Below, in pieces: positions 12,918 to 25,835 of a DNA stretch of 64,000 nucleotides; the stretch's first letter is position 1, and each line of letters starts with the position of its first letter. The stretch spans positions 1,535,102-1,599,101 of the forward strand of contig NW_023998630.1 of assembly GCF_014805625.2 (NCBI RefSeq), in the 5' to 3' direction. The notes beneath the pieces are model-generated. The model did not search any database and was not told the DNA's origin. It saw nothing but the letters and a program-made list of their open reading frames with translations. Source of the DNA: Glossina fuscipes (taxonomy: Eukaryota > Arthropoda > Insecta > Diptera > Glossinidae). Made by a program: the position numbers and the translations under genes.

Positions 12918-13545
12918 CACCAATGCTTATACAAAGGCATGTAAACATATATTTATACACCATTGTATTGTTAGAAATGCTTTTCTTCTATGTTTTCATC
13001 CCTATTTCTTTTCTTGTTGCTTCTCGACAAGCAAATCAAGTCCTAATCCTTATATAACAAAAATATGTAAATACCACTGAAATTAATAACATTTTATGGT
13101 TGTTTATCTACCATAGTCTTTACCAAAAATATCCTCTAAAATATGCTATAATAATTTAATAATATTTGCGTTGAGAAGTCGACTTTGAAAATAAACTTAT
13201 TAAGCAAACACAGAGATAAATTACATACTATTTTTAGAAATTTAGGTAAAATAATAAAATCCACGGGTGCTAGGCGACCTTGAGGACAACATTATAAGCC
13301 TAAAAGCAAAATATGAAATAAATTTCTCCGTAACAATCCTAAATGTAAGCAAGTATGAAATGTATCCTATTTAATTAATAGAAATAATTGTTGCGCCCAC
13401 CATTTAGAGGGTACCGCAAAATATTTTCTAGATATTTGCAAAAATGTTGATCCATTCTTTACTTGTAAAATCCTTCACTGTAGAAAATTGGTACAATGTA
13501 TATTAATCAAAATAGCGTCCATCATTTTCTAAAACATTTTACAAT
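10021..13545. other. Non-coding DNA, possible 3' part of the retrotransposon at its left edge
   Basis: The composition stays slightly GC-richer to about 10470 and may be the rest of the Jockey-type remnant. Beyond that it is AT-rich, unassigned. A 28-nt A run lies at 12890-12917. Confidence 0.4.
12890..12917. repeat. Poly(A) run of 28 nt
   Basis: Uninterrupted A run preceded by acaaaaaaaagt. It could be the tail of a plus-oriented retrotransposed insertion, but no body is recognised upstream. Confidence 0.9.
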
Positions 13546-13935
13546 ACTTGGGGCAACAAGGCGATATCATGTCGAAAGAAATTATATTGCTTTCGCAGCG
13601 ATACGGCCACCAACCCATTTTCGTACTTCTTCAGCTTTACGTGTGCCAGCCAAACTATGCTGCACCGATCTTAACAAGTGGTAATCGGAACATGTCATGT
13701 CTGATGAGTACGCTGGGTGTGACACAACTTGCCATTCGAGCTACAATCGTGTATTCTGTACAATTCTTACAACAAGTGGCATTTTCAGTGAATTAATGTC
13801 GCCTCTTTTAAATCATTGAAACGAAAACCGGCAAGTGAAATATGATGAAGCAGCATCACCATAAACCTCTGAACGTGTTTGCTGGGCTTCGGCAACAGGT
13901 TTCTTCAAATAAACGATAAAAATAATGAATTTGCA
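13546..13935 (-). mobile_element. Mariner-type transposase remnant with internal deletion
   Basis: Minus-strand translation gives, from high to low coordinates, LKKPVAEAQQTRSEVYGDAA and FKRGD (about 13810-13910). These match the N-terminal helix-turn-helix of mariner (L-K-K-x-A-A-E-A-x-x-x-x-x-E-x-Y-G-x-x-A...F-K-x-G-D). After a short junction near 13740-13800 come HPAYSSDMTCSDYHL, HSLAGTRKAEEVRKWVGG and IAAKA (about 13570-13735), the C-terminal P-Y-S-P-D-L-A-P-S-D-Y-H-L...L-A-G-x-R...K-W-L-D-D-x-I-A-S-K. Most of the central catalytic region, with the first two Asp residues, is missing. Confidence 0.83.
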
Positions 13936-16900
13936 AGAAGAAGAATTTTGAACGCTAATTAAATTAACAGTACGGAATGAAAGCTGCTATTTTACGTAGA
14001 AGAAAGTCAAAACTCCTGTATTCAACCGTTATGTACACTGATATTTCCTATTTCTTTGCCATTTTTACCTGCAGAAGTCACGGTTCAAAATTTTTGCAAA
14101 CGACTAATATGTAATACATTATAAACGATAGGGCAAATACAAAATACGTCCATGCTTAAATGTTGTATTCAGTGTATAAGGAAATGTAATAAAAAATTAA
14201 CTCACCTTGCGTTTTTCTCAAAACAAAGCAACCGTTTTCATGGAGGTATGAAACAAAATATACCTTTAAAAATTAAATCATTTTGCAATCTATATGTATG
14301 CCACAGATCCAATGTATTATGAAATTTTAAACACTTTTAATCGCATGAAAATTATAGTATACACGTTGGCTTGCTTTTACCTTGTAAACATTGCATAGCT
14401 TTCGATTGATTGGTAATAACTTTCAAACTTTCAAATGGTTTACAAATATGTGAAAAATTGTAAAACATCCTTAAAGATATTAAGATTTATACATATTTAA
14501 AATTGACAGTAACCAAACATATCGCTTTTATTGTGTTACCTACATGTTATTGTCCATCTTTCCGGGAACAAACAAAATAATATTTTTTTAAATGGCAACC
14601 AAACATATTCTCAAGACATCAATATTTTATTTTTAAAATAGTGCAAACGAATTTAGTTTTACACAATTTCGTTTCTCTAAAAGTAAAAGGTGACAAATAT
14701 AAAAGTGCTTTACGAGACACAAAACACTTGAAATTTTTAACCTCATAGTAGCACGCGTGCATGATCTACTGACATTCCTACAATATATAAAATTTACTTG
14801 GTCAGGCACAAGCTGCACTATATACTCACGGCTTAGCTATCGTTTAATACACAAATACATCAACAAGAGGAGTGCGAGTCAAGAATTAAAGAAGATGACA
14901 CAACATGTGAGGAAAAGGAAAAAAAGAAAGAAAGAAGAATAAAGAGGTAAAGAGCGGGAGAGGAACAACTGAACCATCATATGTGTTTAATATGCAAGCA
15001 GTGCATCATGGCGGGTATGCCGTGACTGCCAACGTTATATGCTTGAATACAAAGGGATAAATGAATGTTATGCAAGCACATACATTTTATAATATATAAA
15101 TCTTGATAATACGCAACTTGTCGCCTTATTGTCGTTAAACAATAAGTAGTATGAAAAGTATAGTGAGAAAGCAAATATGTATGTTTGTATGCTGTCGTTC
15201 TGTGTATAAGCTTTGTTTTTTCTACTGTTGCTGACAATGTTTTTATGGACGTCATATGCTGTTTTCCTTTTTTTTAAGGCTTTTCTTCAAGCCATTGTTT
15301 GTATGAAACTTGATTTCGTATTACACATACAAGAGAAATGTACATGCATGCCTATGCGTTTATGTACTGATCGGGGAATATGCAAGTGTTTTAAAATTCT
15401 AAAATCTTTTTCGTTTTCGTTAACAAACTTTTTTGCTAAATGGGATTTTTCTCAATATATGTTATTTAAATAATTTGTATTCATGGATACTGTATTCTCT
15501 CTCCTGTCTCTTTTTATATTTCTATTTAAGACGTTTTATAACAAACGTACATGCACGTATTTGCGTCTCTAAATATCCCTTATGTCATAACGTTTTCTAG
15601 TTGCCACTACATCGTTTTATTTTTTTTAATTGTCTGACTGCTCTCAGTACAGCTTCATTCAAAAGTCATTGAAAATAGTTACAATTTCTTTGACTTTCTT
15701 CTTTCCTTTTTTACAGAGCAATAAAGTAGTAGCAGTTTGTCCTTTCGTTTGAGGATAAAGAATTTCTCTAATTGACCGAATGAGTATGTAGTAATTTTTT
15801 CATTCTGTTTGAAAGAATTCATAAAGAGGGTGTCTACATAAAATATAAATAGCCATATTAAAATAATAAATCAATCTGTAGTTTGATCAGCTTAGTTTTT
15901 ATTCGTATTGCTAAATCGAATTCGTCCTCAAATAGGCTTCCAACAATTAAACGTTCTTTTTATAAGGTGTCCACTGAAAAGTTGGTGTAAACCTTATGAT
16001 AACTGTATGAAAAATTTAATTAAAATGTGTCCTTAACGCCACGTTTATACGATTGGAGAGCACGGAAGCATTTTTGTTAGTGTATTATACATATTCACCT
16101 TTAACGGCCAAGTACCCAAAACACAACTCTAAAACGGATATCGAACATTTTCTAGTTTTGCTACCTTTTTTTATGTGAAAATTGTTAACGTAATATTTTC
16201 TTATAGATGGATTTTCCACTTTCATGGTTAAACAATTGCAGTTTTTCTTTCATTCACTAACATAACTAAAAAGATACTTTATTTCTAGACAGAAACCTTC
16301 CATGTACTCGTAAATATACTTTAATAATTTTATTTTATTTTTCCTAGTCTTTTTTTCTTTTTTGCCGAGTCTTTTGCAAAAGTAACAACCGCCTTTCTAC
16401 TCGAATGCTTGCCTCGTAGCACATCTCTACAGCCGTCTGGTCTACTTTTGTTTTATGTATATAGTTTTCCTTTTATACATGGGCTGTAACATTTATACAT
16501 TATAACATCCGTTGCTTTCAAAGTTTGCATTGGTATATATGTTTGCCGGTGTATATGTATTTTAATATAACACAATGACATTCAATTAGTGCCTTTTGTA
16601 AGCGTACGCATATGTATGAACAGGCTATGTGCCGCCTTAAAAAAAAAAAAAAAAATGGCGAAAAAATATGAAGAAATTTTCTTTCTTATTTTCCACAAAT
16701 TTAGTAAACTATGTTACACTATAATGTGTACCAGAATTTTAAATTGAATTTGTAATTAAATATGTGAAAATGTAGTTACTACTTATCCTCAACTAAGCAT
16801 ATATACTCTATTTAATAAGGCCTGAAAACATATTAAAAGAAAATTCCAAAAAAAGGAAAGAATTTTGTGTAATCGAAAGATTTTTTTGTAAGTTAACGTG

Positions 16901-17760
16901 ACTCTTAAATGTAGGCAACATATTTAGAAATGCTAATTAGCAAACACACCGACAAACAGTAAGGAGTGCTCAGGAGTGTTAGTTTTTTCGCTTTGAATCA
17001 ATAAATTGATTTAAAAAACCCATTATGAACGAATGGTGTGTGGCTTAGCGACGCTTTCGTTGTACATTAATCATGCAAAATCAAATTTAATATTTTATAA
17101 GTGAACTAATTTTCGATACAATAGACTTTTCAGAGATTTCTTTTTTAATTTTAAACAAATTTTCGTGGAAAATTGAAATACAAATTTAATTAAAAATTCT
17201 CAGCTTTAACACAAGTATAAAACTTTGACATGCCGACTTTTTTGTAACAATTTTTCCACCTTACAAGATCTTCCATTGAAAAATGAATTTAATTATTCGT
17301 GAAATAACTGCAATAACTTTGTACTTTGGCGGAAATTACATACTTGAACTTGAAAAAAAAGTATCTAAAGTAGTAAATTATTGTAATATAAAAGTAAAAA
17401 TATAAAAGCCAACTAAGTCCAATAAAAATTATTTATTCTATTAATTTAAAATAGAATTTTATTTTTATTTGTTTCTAAACCATGTGGCTGGCATGGCTCC
17501 CTAATTGCTAGAAAAAGGAAATAAAACTTTATTCCTTCAGGTCCTATGCCACATAGATTGTTTATAAAACGTACGAATTAACATATTTTGTAAATAGGAA
17601 ACGTTATTAATCGAATTAAAGAAGAACAAGTAAAAAGAGTATCGTCGGTCAGTCCCCAGCCCACCGTTGTTTCCATAACTACTTTTCGAAGTAGGGCATT
17701 GTATGGGAAGTGATCGAGAAGGTGATTTGATTCGTACCATTTTTAATAACGTTCGTGCAC
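13936..17760. other. AT-rich non-coding DNA
   Basis: No gene or assignable element seen. An A run lies at about 16640-16655. Confidence 0.45.
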
Positions 17761-17860
17761 GACAAGCTTAATTCGATTCAGAAAGTTATTCCGCATAACC
17801 ATCACGGGCCTGTCTTAAATCTTCCTGGGTGTTGCATGCATCCGCACAAACTTAATATAT
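17761..17860 (+). repeat. Dispersed repeat family A, copy 1
   Basis: Contains attcgattcagaaagttatt and cttcctgggtgttgcatgca, then cttaatata. The segment ctgggtgttgcat (13 nt) is identical to the copy at 23128-23240. Confidence 0.6.
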
Positions 17861-18900
17861 TCTAATATCAGAAGTCGTATAGGATATAAAAATCATATCG
17901 AAATATTTCAAGTAACATAAGATAAAATTTTTAGTAGGAATAGTAGTCATCATCATATTGCTCATAATAAATTCCTTGAGACTCAAAAGAATATATTTTT
18001 AAGATAAATATGCTAATATACGATAGCTTTGTACAATTGGGGGCTTTGCTTGCACTAGAATAAAGCGCGGCGGATAATCCCTACTTCAATTAACGTAGGT
18101 ACGTACATACGGAAGAAAATGCAGATATATAAATATATACAATAATTCGTAAAGCGCAAACTGTATCTTATAATCCTTCTTAAGTTCAATATTTTTTCCA
18201 GCGATACTCCTCCAATTTATTTAAAGCAATTTTTTATAAGTTTTTAATATGCTCATATACTTTCTATGCTACAATTTTTGCACTTGAAAAACGTACATAT
18301 CCGTAAGGTTTTTAGTAACAGACAAATATCGTAGAAGGCTAGAGAAACAAAGAAAGAGGAAATAAGGTAAATCTTCCAACGGTTCATAGTGCAAATCCTT
18401 CGATCTAGCCTTTACAAGGATGGTTGGTTACACATCTTATTGATTCACGAGGTTTGCGCAATACTCTACAGTTAGTGCATTACTTTGTTGATAACAAGAT
18501 TGGATTCTAAATTTAAACAAGCGGCTTTCAAGTTGTATATTTGATTTTTTTTTTGCACCGGCTCAATATTGAGCGACCAGAAAGCGGATCGTTATCCGCC
18601 AATTTCGAGATTATCGTTTTCGTTGACGTAAATTCTCTAAAAAGTTTTTTGTCTTCAAATTGTTTTTCTCTTTTTTAAATTTAATCACCAAGCAATTTTC
18701 AATTGCCATTCTAAATCGACAAATTGGTTTCAAATTCCTAACTTCCTGTTATGGTGAAAGCAAGTTCAGAAACGCAATGCATGCATAAATCTGTAGATAT
18801 CATCTGACGAAAGCGCTTTTTTATACCTACCACCGAAGAATAATGTGTACAAATGTACGAATTTTACAAAATGTTCACAACACCCAGAGAAACCCCCAAA

Positions 18901-19110
18901 TTTTGAATCGACTTAAACAAGTCCATCTGCTCTTCTGCCTAACATCTGCTTGAAACGTTCCCCTGGCTTCAAAAGTGAAGCTATCGGCTTCAAAATTGTC
19001 AGGAATTTTGAACCGACTTAAGCGTATTCGTCTCCCCGTCTTTGTAATGTCCATTTTACACGTCCTAAAAGTGCAGCTACCGGCTTCAAATTTGCCAGAA
19101 ACATTGGAAG
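18901..19110. repeat. Diverged tandem duplication, period about 100 bp
   Basis: ttttgaatcgacttaa at 18901 matches ttttgaaccgacttaa at 19006. aaaagtgaagctatcggctt at 18971 matches aaaagtgcagctaccggctt at 19067. Each unit also carries a pyrimidine-rich ctgctcttctgcc or ctccccgtctttg stretch. Confidence 0.8.
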
Positions 19111-19385
19111 TTCTTGCACGTAGGTTGGTATTCCAAATGGTCTAAATCGGCCGAAGGACAGGTCTACAGTGTACCACGCAAATTGAGAACATATCTGTTT
19201 TTCAAGAGGAATAAAGCATTGGAAGCATTATTGCTCATTACTGAAAAACTGCAGCGGATAAATTGTGCAACAGTTTTAACGTATATTTTTACGTAAGCTG
19301 CTGTAGTACTTGCGTAGAAATGAAGAGAATTAACCGTTTCTTTTTTTTTTCAATACCTTTATAAGGCAAATTCGGAATGCACCTA

Positions 19386-19690
19386 AGCAGGTCTTTTTGT
19401 TCGTGTGTTTGCAAAAAAATTTGAAAATAACCCAAACCGGTCAAGGGACACGCCTATGCATCAAAAACTTTGAATCTGTCTCTTGTCCGTGTTTTTTGCT
19501 TGTTAACCATAAAGTGCAACACATGCACCATATAAATTTGCACTTCCAACTTGAAAATAGAAAAGATCAGCCGCGCGTACCCAATATTATAAACTGTGAA
19601 TATATAGTTATTTTCCCTTTTTTTAGTATTTTTTAAAATGATGAGAGTGATGAGTAAGACAGATTCAGTAACGACCGAATATAATTTTCT
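19386..19690 (+). repeat. Dispersed repeat family B, copy 1
   Basis: Contains cccaatattataaactgtg and gtgatgagtaagacagattc, shared in order and spacing with 51870-51975 (caatattataa; gtgatgagtac). Confidence 0.55.
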
Positions 19691-19964
19691 TACTTATTTT
19701 TGTTGTTAATTGGTGCTCGTTGCTCGTTCGTTATAAAATTTTAAATATTGCCAACCTATTTTGGATAGATGCTTGCTACAAATAATGTCGTCTTATTTAT
19801 TTTGTTTAGCTTTCCATTTATTCAGTTAATCAGTAATTTGATTTGTAAAATTGCTCCCAATATGGCTGAACCATATTAAGCAGTCATTTGTTGTTCAATA
19901 CGAGAGAAATATTATACGAGTATATAATACGAAATATATAATACGGGTTAAATATTTTCGACAT

Positions 19965-19978
19965 ATATATATACATAC

Positions 19979-20020
<42 letters not shown>
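19965..20020. repeat. TA-rich microsatellite
   Basis: atatatatacatacatatat extending into a long (TA)n run and ending in atgtatgtat. It is self-complementary overall. Confidence 0.85.
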
Positions 20021-20024
<4 letters not shown>

Positions 20025-23000
20025 TATATGCATACATTTTGGTCTTACATATTGGTTTTGAAGTCATACATTTCGCTGCTGCGAAAGGAATTGTTATTTT
20101 AATTACTCACTTCTACTTTTATTCAAAATACAATGCAGACATATAATGCTCCCTTCCAATCGAAAAGCTCACATCAAGGAACTGTTATGAAAAATTGAAA
20201 GCAAGAAGAAGGTTTCTTATTACAAATTTAATTTTATTTTTACGCTTTTATTCAATTATAAATGATAAAGTATACAAAATCTCAGGAGGTGGTCACCTAT
20301 TACTTATAAACCAGTTTATATTCAAAATATTTCTCTTAGCGATTTACGTTCTTTGCATACAAAACACCTACACGCGTTTGCGAAAAGCTTATACGTTTGC
20401 TCGGTTTGCACATGTATGCTAAATATCTTTTGCTAAAAATACTTTTATGCGAAAGCAATAATATTTTATTTGATTATAAATATTTTATTAGATTTCCCAC
20501 AGCAGGGTATTTATGCGAATGTGTATGTGCAAAATCACAGGTAAATTGCTATAACTTATGACTTAAAGGCCGTTACTTTATACAAATGTAGGTGAAGGCA
20601 AATTTTCATTTATATCACAGTTTTTTCATATATATGCGTACATAAGAAAGTTCTAATAACTAACTATATACGGAAAATTAATTGCAAGTATATTTTATCT
20701 ATGGTTTGCGGCTTAACACATATATTTATCAACGGAGAAAAAGTATGAATATGTCGATTAGTATTGACGGTGAATAAAGAACTAAGAAAACATGTTATTT
20801 GTAGTGAGCAGGACTTTTTAGAACATCACATACCATGGTATCAAAGATGTATCGCAAGGTGAAATGCAGGCTCTCAATTGTAAGTGACAGCTCCTGTCGT
20901 TGGGAGCTCTGTATGAGAGCAGCGGAAGTCGTCTGCTTACAGACTTGTTTAGTGAGCATTCATCTACTATGAAGGGCCAAAATTTGTGGTGCACTGTGAA
21001 TATCATTGATGCAGTAGTGTATACTTCCCTTTAGAAAATGAAAATCCCTACATGAACCGCTATAGTACCTAGTGCCAATCACAAAAAATGTACTACAGAT
21101 TTCGACATGTACGGGTACCACGGATGTCAGTGTGCCACACAAAGAATAGCCGCACACAGTTCTTACTGCGTACGGAATGGACACGGCCCGTACGAGAAAG
21201 TCTCGTGATAGCTTTGATTAAGTGATTAGATCCCGCCCCTTTTACCTATCGACTCACAATCATTTTCTAATTCAGAAGAATCAGAACTACTTCAAGTTCG
21301 TCTTTCCGTCTGTCTATCTATCTGAGCCCTTCTTTTGGTTGGGACAATTGTTTTGACCGCGTCCCGTATACACGTTCATAGAGAAAATACGTGTACACAT
21401 CGTCGAAAGCTTAGGTTGTCCAAAATAACGGTATGACTGCATACGAGTTTTCTATGATAGTTTTGGACCATCTAAAGGTCCATTTTTAAAGGAGCTTCTC
21501 AAAAACAGTCCTTTGTGTAGATTTAAGCCGTTATATGGTAAAAGTCTAGTTGTATATATTTTATTACTGAAATAGATAAAAAATACGACAAATTCTTGAC
21601 AATAGAATTAACCGTTGGATCATGTCAGCCCAATTTAGTTTCTGATCTCGCTCATATAACGATTTCTAGAAAACAAAAGAATTTATATTCTAATGAAGTT
21701 ATATTGTTGCAAGCGATCAAGTGTAATGTTTTATTAAATCGCCCGCTGTATTCCTATCTTTGAAAAGTGCCTCGACTGTTTGATTAAATGTAACCAACGT
21801 TCACTACTCGTCAACCATAACGGATATAATAATGACAATGGATGGTCCCACAATACCTATTTAAAAATAGAGAGCATCGGCCACGTTCATCGAAGACTGC
21901 ACAGTAAAGAAATTTTATTTGTTGTGTTATGAAGTGTGTATAAAAAAGTCGACTATAATCAAGTATAATTTTGGGTTTTCTTTTTCTTTTTGTTTCATTT
22001 CATATTAGTATGCTGCACTCAAATGTTATTCCTAGGTATAGAAAATGGTTACTATGTCAGTAATGCGGTGTGTGAAGAGAATTTCTTTTGTGGTCACATT
22101 TGCAAAGTACAATCTCTCATGGTGTTTTTGACATAAGTAAAGCATTTTTTATTTAAACCTGTCGTATGCATCTAAATTGCGAATATGTCGTGCGGGGTTG
22201 TTTAAGGGTTGTGTTAGCTTTCCTCTTTTGCTTTACTTATGAGAAAAAAAATGATGTTTGCATTAAATTATGTGTACAAATAAGCAGATAAAAATTGCCT
22301 TGCCTTACATCGAATTTAACCTATTCGTATTCCTGCGGTAAAACAATTGCAAATTTTGTTTTTGTTAATGGGAAAGATGGATGCGATAAGCGATCATTTG
22401 TATTAAACTTTGAATCGATTCTGTTAGAAGTTTTTCGCTTCCAATGTTTTCTGCAAATTTCAAATGGCGAAGATTTATTCATAAGCATGCTTATGTATAT
22501 ATGGGCGTTTTAAAGGGAATAAAAAGTTTAGAGCATCGGTCATTTTAGCCGGAAAAAGTATTTATAATATGAATTGATATCACGCACTTTTTCTCTAAAA
22601 ATAGGCTTGCCGCCACGACCCACATATTGACTGCTAGCAATCCATCCCTATGCAAACCACGTGATAGAAGTCAGTGGCGACCACATACGGAGACCAGAAA
22701 AAGTAGCATAAATACATTCTTTTCGTAAAAAACTATAATCTTGTTTAGTCGTATCAGTCGTTTATTTCTACTAAGACGCGATATGGGCAATTTCAGTAGC
22801 GTTTATCCTTGATCTAAAACACGTCTGTATACCCAATTTTTTCAAAATATCTCAAAATTTGCTGCGTAGATTGATGTAGTGGAGTGTGAAGTTGTAGTGT
22901 AGTGAAAAAGTGGAGTTGTTTCAAGTAGGATGCCATAAAAAGAAGTAAAAGCGCTATAGTGGGGCACGGTCCATCTTTAGAAATCTCGCACAATTCTACA

Positions 23001-23127
23001 GCTATTTATATAATGTCTTTTCAAAATGAAGCTTTACATGAAAAATGGGCGAAAAATGGTTCTATCCGAACGAGTTTCAATAGAGTCCATAGTTGGAGCC
23101 AAACCATGTCAGCGTACCGAAAGCGCA
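20021..23127. other. Non-coding DNA with a GC-richer block at 20810-21190
   Basis: 20810-21190 is less AT-rich and carries two overlapping minus-strand ORFs (62 and 74 codons), neither recognised. 21295-21330 has ttccgtctgtctatctatct, typical of the starts of dispersed repeats in this window. The remainder shows nothing assignable. Confidence 0.4.
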
Positions 23128-23240
23128 CAAACGGGCAGACACGCTTAGATGGGCTCAGAAGGTGAATAGGAATCGATCCATATAATAAAGATGTGTCTAT
23201 CTCAAATTGTTCTGGGTGTTGCATTATATACTGTTATACC
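23128..23240 (+). repeat. Dispersed repeat family A, copy 2
   Basis: caaacgggcagacacgctta, then ggctcagaa, atataataaag, ttctgggtgttgcattatat and ttatacctg, in the same order as the other family A copies. Confidence 0.65.
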
Positions 23241-23819
23241 TGTTAGCGTAAGGTACTAAAAGGAATTAGGTTTGAATGGTACAAAATTTAATAGCTCCAC
23301 TATAATGCAAATAGTTTGTAGTGACTGAGAGTTAGGGATAATTGTAATTAAATTTTTTGACACTTAAGTTAAATGGCTTTCTATTTAAACCTATCGGCGA
23401 TTTTTTAATTACTAATTATTATTATAAACAAATATTTCCATGAAAAAAGAGGGAAATAATAATGAAAACAAGTATGCAAAATTCGTTATGAAGGAAGTAA
23501 ATAAAATTTATGGCATAGCTTTTAGTAATGGGAAATTTAATCCAATGAAATTAGTTAGAAGTTGTGTCTGTTTTGGGATGGTTCTAGTGGTAATTTTAGC
23601 TCATTTTAAAAAACCGTTTACAATACAACTCGCATTTCATTGAATAAATAGAATAGTTTGAATCTTTTAGTTTTCTACGCCGGGCGGGAATTGTAGAGTT
23701 TGTCATTATCTCTTTGTGAGCATTTCTTTGTGTTGATGTAAACGATCGGGTTGTCATAAAACTATGCTTTAATGGGGAGCATAGATGTGCCGAAACTCTC
23801 ACCTCCCAGTGGTGATCCC

Positions 23820-24830
23820 CGGGCAACGGCTTCGGCCGGCTAAGAAGAGTTTAAAGTTTTGGGCTACTAACTCGGCGACGAGTTTCTAAGAGATGGTGGA
23901 GGGGTTGGCTGGAAGATGAGTTCTTCACTCAATAGCTGGTTACTACCTAGGAACTTTCTGAATGGGTTTAAGTACGTTGAAGGTAGTAATCTAGCGAGTG
24001 CATGGTAGATCGCCCCTGCCATGTCATTGCAATACCCGAAACCTATATATCTCGAAGAAAAGTAGTTCATGGTGTTGGCAACCAAGGAATTATGGTGAAT
24101 CCGAAGCAAGTACGGTTGTTTTTAACATCTGCCCAAAGTATGCCAAAGGCTTTGTAAAACAAACTGGGAGCCACGGGGGTCAGGAGGGTCGCCTCACAAA
24201 GCCACGTATACCTGCGGGTGTATGATGGACTTTGTTCATAAAGTCGTTGGAATTAAAATTTTCTCAGGAGAGAATTAATTATACAAAAAGGAATTGACGG
24301 ATGGCCTTCCCTTTGGCCTATTAATTAAAAACTCTCTTGAGAATTAATACATGCAAAAATTAAAAAAAGGATTTGACGGAAAGGCTTTTTCCCCTTTTGC
24401 CTATTTTACTTTTGAACATATGTCACGGATGCCTGCGGGTAATGGTGGTAATTGATCAACGTCGCCGTGGAAGCCTTATGGCGGAAGCGAGCGCAATTTT
24501 TACCCTTTTTGAACGCATATCGTTGATCAATTTGTGAGTCCTGACTGCTTGGGTGCGGCCCTTCGGGGAGTACTCGTGATGGTTGTGGTTGGCAAGTTCC
24601 TAGCCAAAGTGGAACAGTCAAGTGCAGCTAGGCCTCACCACTGACCACGGTGGGGTTTATTGTTCCATACACAATAAACCGTTCTGGACTCTGGTGTTGT
24701 TTAGGCCCCTACTCTGTGGGGATTGTCTAACTCGCCAGGGCGCTTAAAGTGGCTTGGGCCACCGTGGGGTTAAGCCTTTCAGGCAGGAACCCACGTTAAA
24801 CTCTTGCTACAAATTCTGTCAAAAAATTCG
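23820..24830. other. GC-rich block with internal repeats and a hairpin, origin unknown
   Basis: About 1 kb of clearly higher GC in AT-rich surroundings, with sharp edges. It holds a diverged tandem repeat (gagaattaa...ttgacgga...ggcctatt near 24270-24325, against gagaattaa...ttgacggaaagg...gcctatttt near 24338-24405). A second direct repeat is cacgtatacctgcgggt (about 24203) against cacggatgcctgcgggt (about 24424). There is also a perfect 10-bp hairpin at 24654-24680. No transposase or reverse transcriptase motif is readable on either strand. It may be the UTR of a non-LTR element or another insertion. Confidence 0.5.
24654..24680. repeat. Perfect 10-bp hairpin inside the GC-rich block
   Basis: GGTTTATTGT, loop tccatac, ACAATAAACC. 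Confidence 0.85.
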
Positions 24831-25738
24831 ATCGACCTTTGTCATCACATAACTCTATTTTAACTTTGAAATATCTTGGTGCAGGGCAAGCTAATCATTA
24901 AGACCGACTGGAAAATTGCATAGTTATGGCATTAAACTCATATTGCTTGTTTGGTGGGATCGGTTCAGCATTTTCAACAGAACGAGCACTGGAAAGCAGT
25001 ATTGAAGAAGTTTTAAAGCAAATTTTGAAAATGTCGCTTTAGGAATACGCAGCAAATATAGTCACTAAAAGACGTGATAGTGGAACTATCGAAATTAAAT
25101 GAAAGATAAATATTGCTCAAATATAGAGGAGAAGTATCAATACAATTCATCTGAACTGAAAAAAAAATAATATCAATTACCTTCTCGTAATAATATAATC
25201 TATATTTCTTTGTTTTGCATTGCTTTTATAAAATTCCTTCCAATGCTTTCGTGACTTTTGATTTACAAACATGATTAATTGAATTTCTGTAACAAATAAA
25301 CTGCAATAAAGAAATGGAGTTTAAGTGATAAATTCTTGCAAAATCTTCCTTCTCCTGTTTAAACTTGCTTTGCACACAATTCTTTTCATTTAATGTCACA
25401 GAACAAAGTTTCAAAGGAATTGTATAGAAAAACTACTTGAAGATAAAAAAAAATGAGAGAAGACAAAATAATTTAGCCAGATTTATTTTAGTGTATTTGA
25501 GTTATTGCTGGAAAATATTTTCTTTTGTTTGGACATACATTTATACATGTAGGCATATACATATTTCCGATTCCACTTGCTTTCAGAATATCAAGTTTTG
25601 TTAACCAGACCAGGCTTGCCAGACCACTTGCGTTGAACGTTTTCAACACCAAAACGGCTGCGAGTGCTCCTAATGTTTTTGCAAATTTTTTGATTGCAAT
25701 ATATTGACTTTTGCAGCCGAGAGACTGAGTCTTTACAA

Positions 25739-25835
25739 AGACGGGCAGACGGTCGTGCGCTGATAGATTCAGAATTTGGCGCTAATCACGAATATAAAGA
25801 GTGGCCGAAACATCTGTTTAGGTGTTGCGAACAAT
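25739..25835 (+). repeat. Dispersed repeat family A, copy 3
   Basis: gacgggcagacgg, then attcagaattt, gctaat, gaatataaaga and tttaggtgttgcgaacaat. The block attcagaattt (11 nt) is identical to the copy at 51381-51520. Confidence 0.65.
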
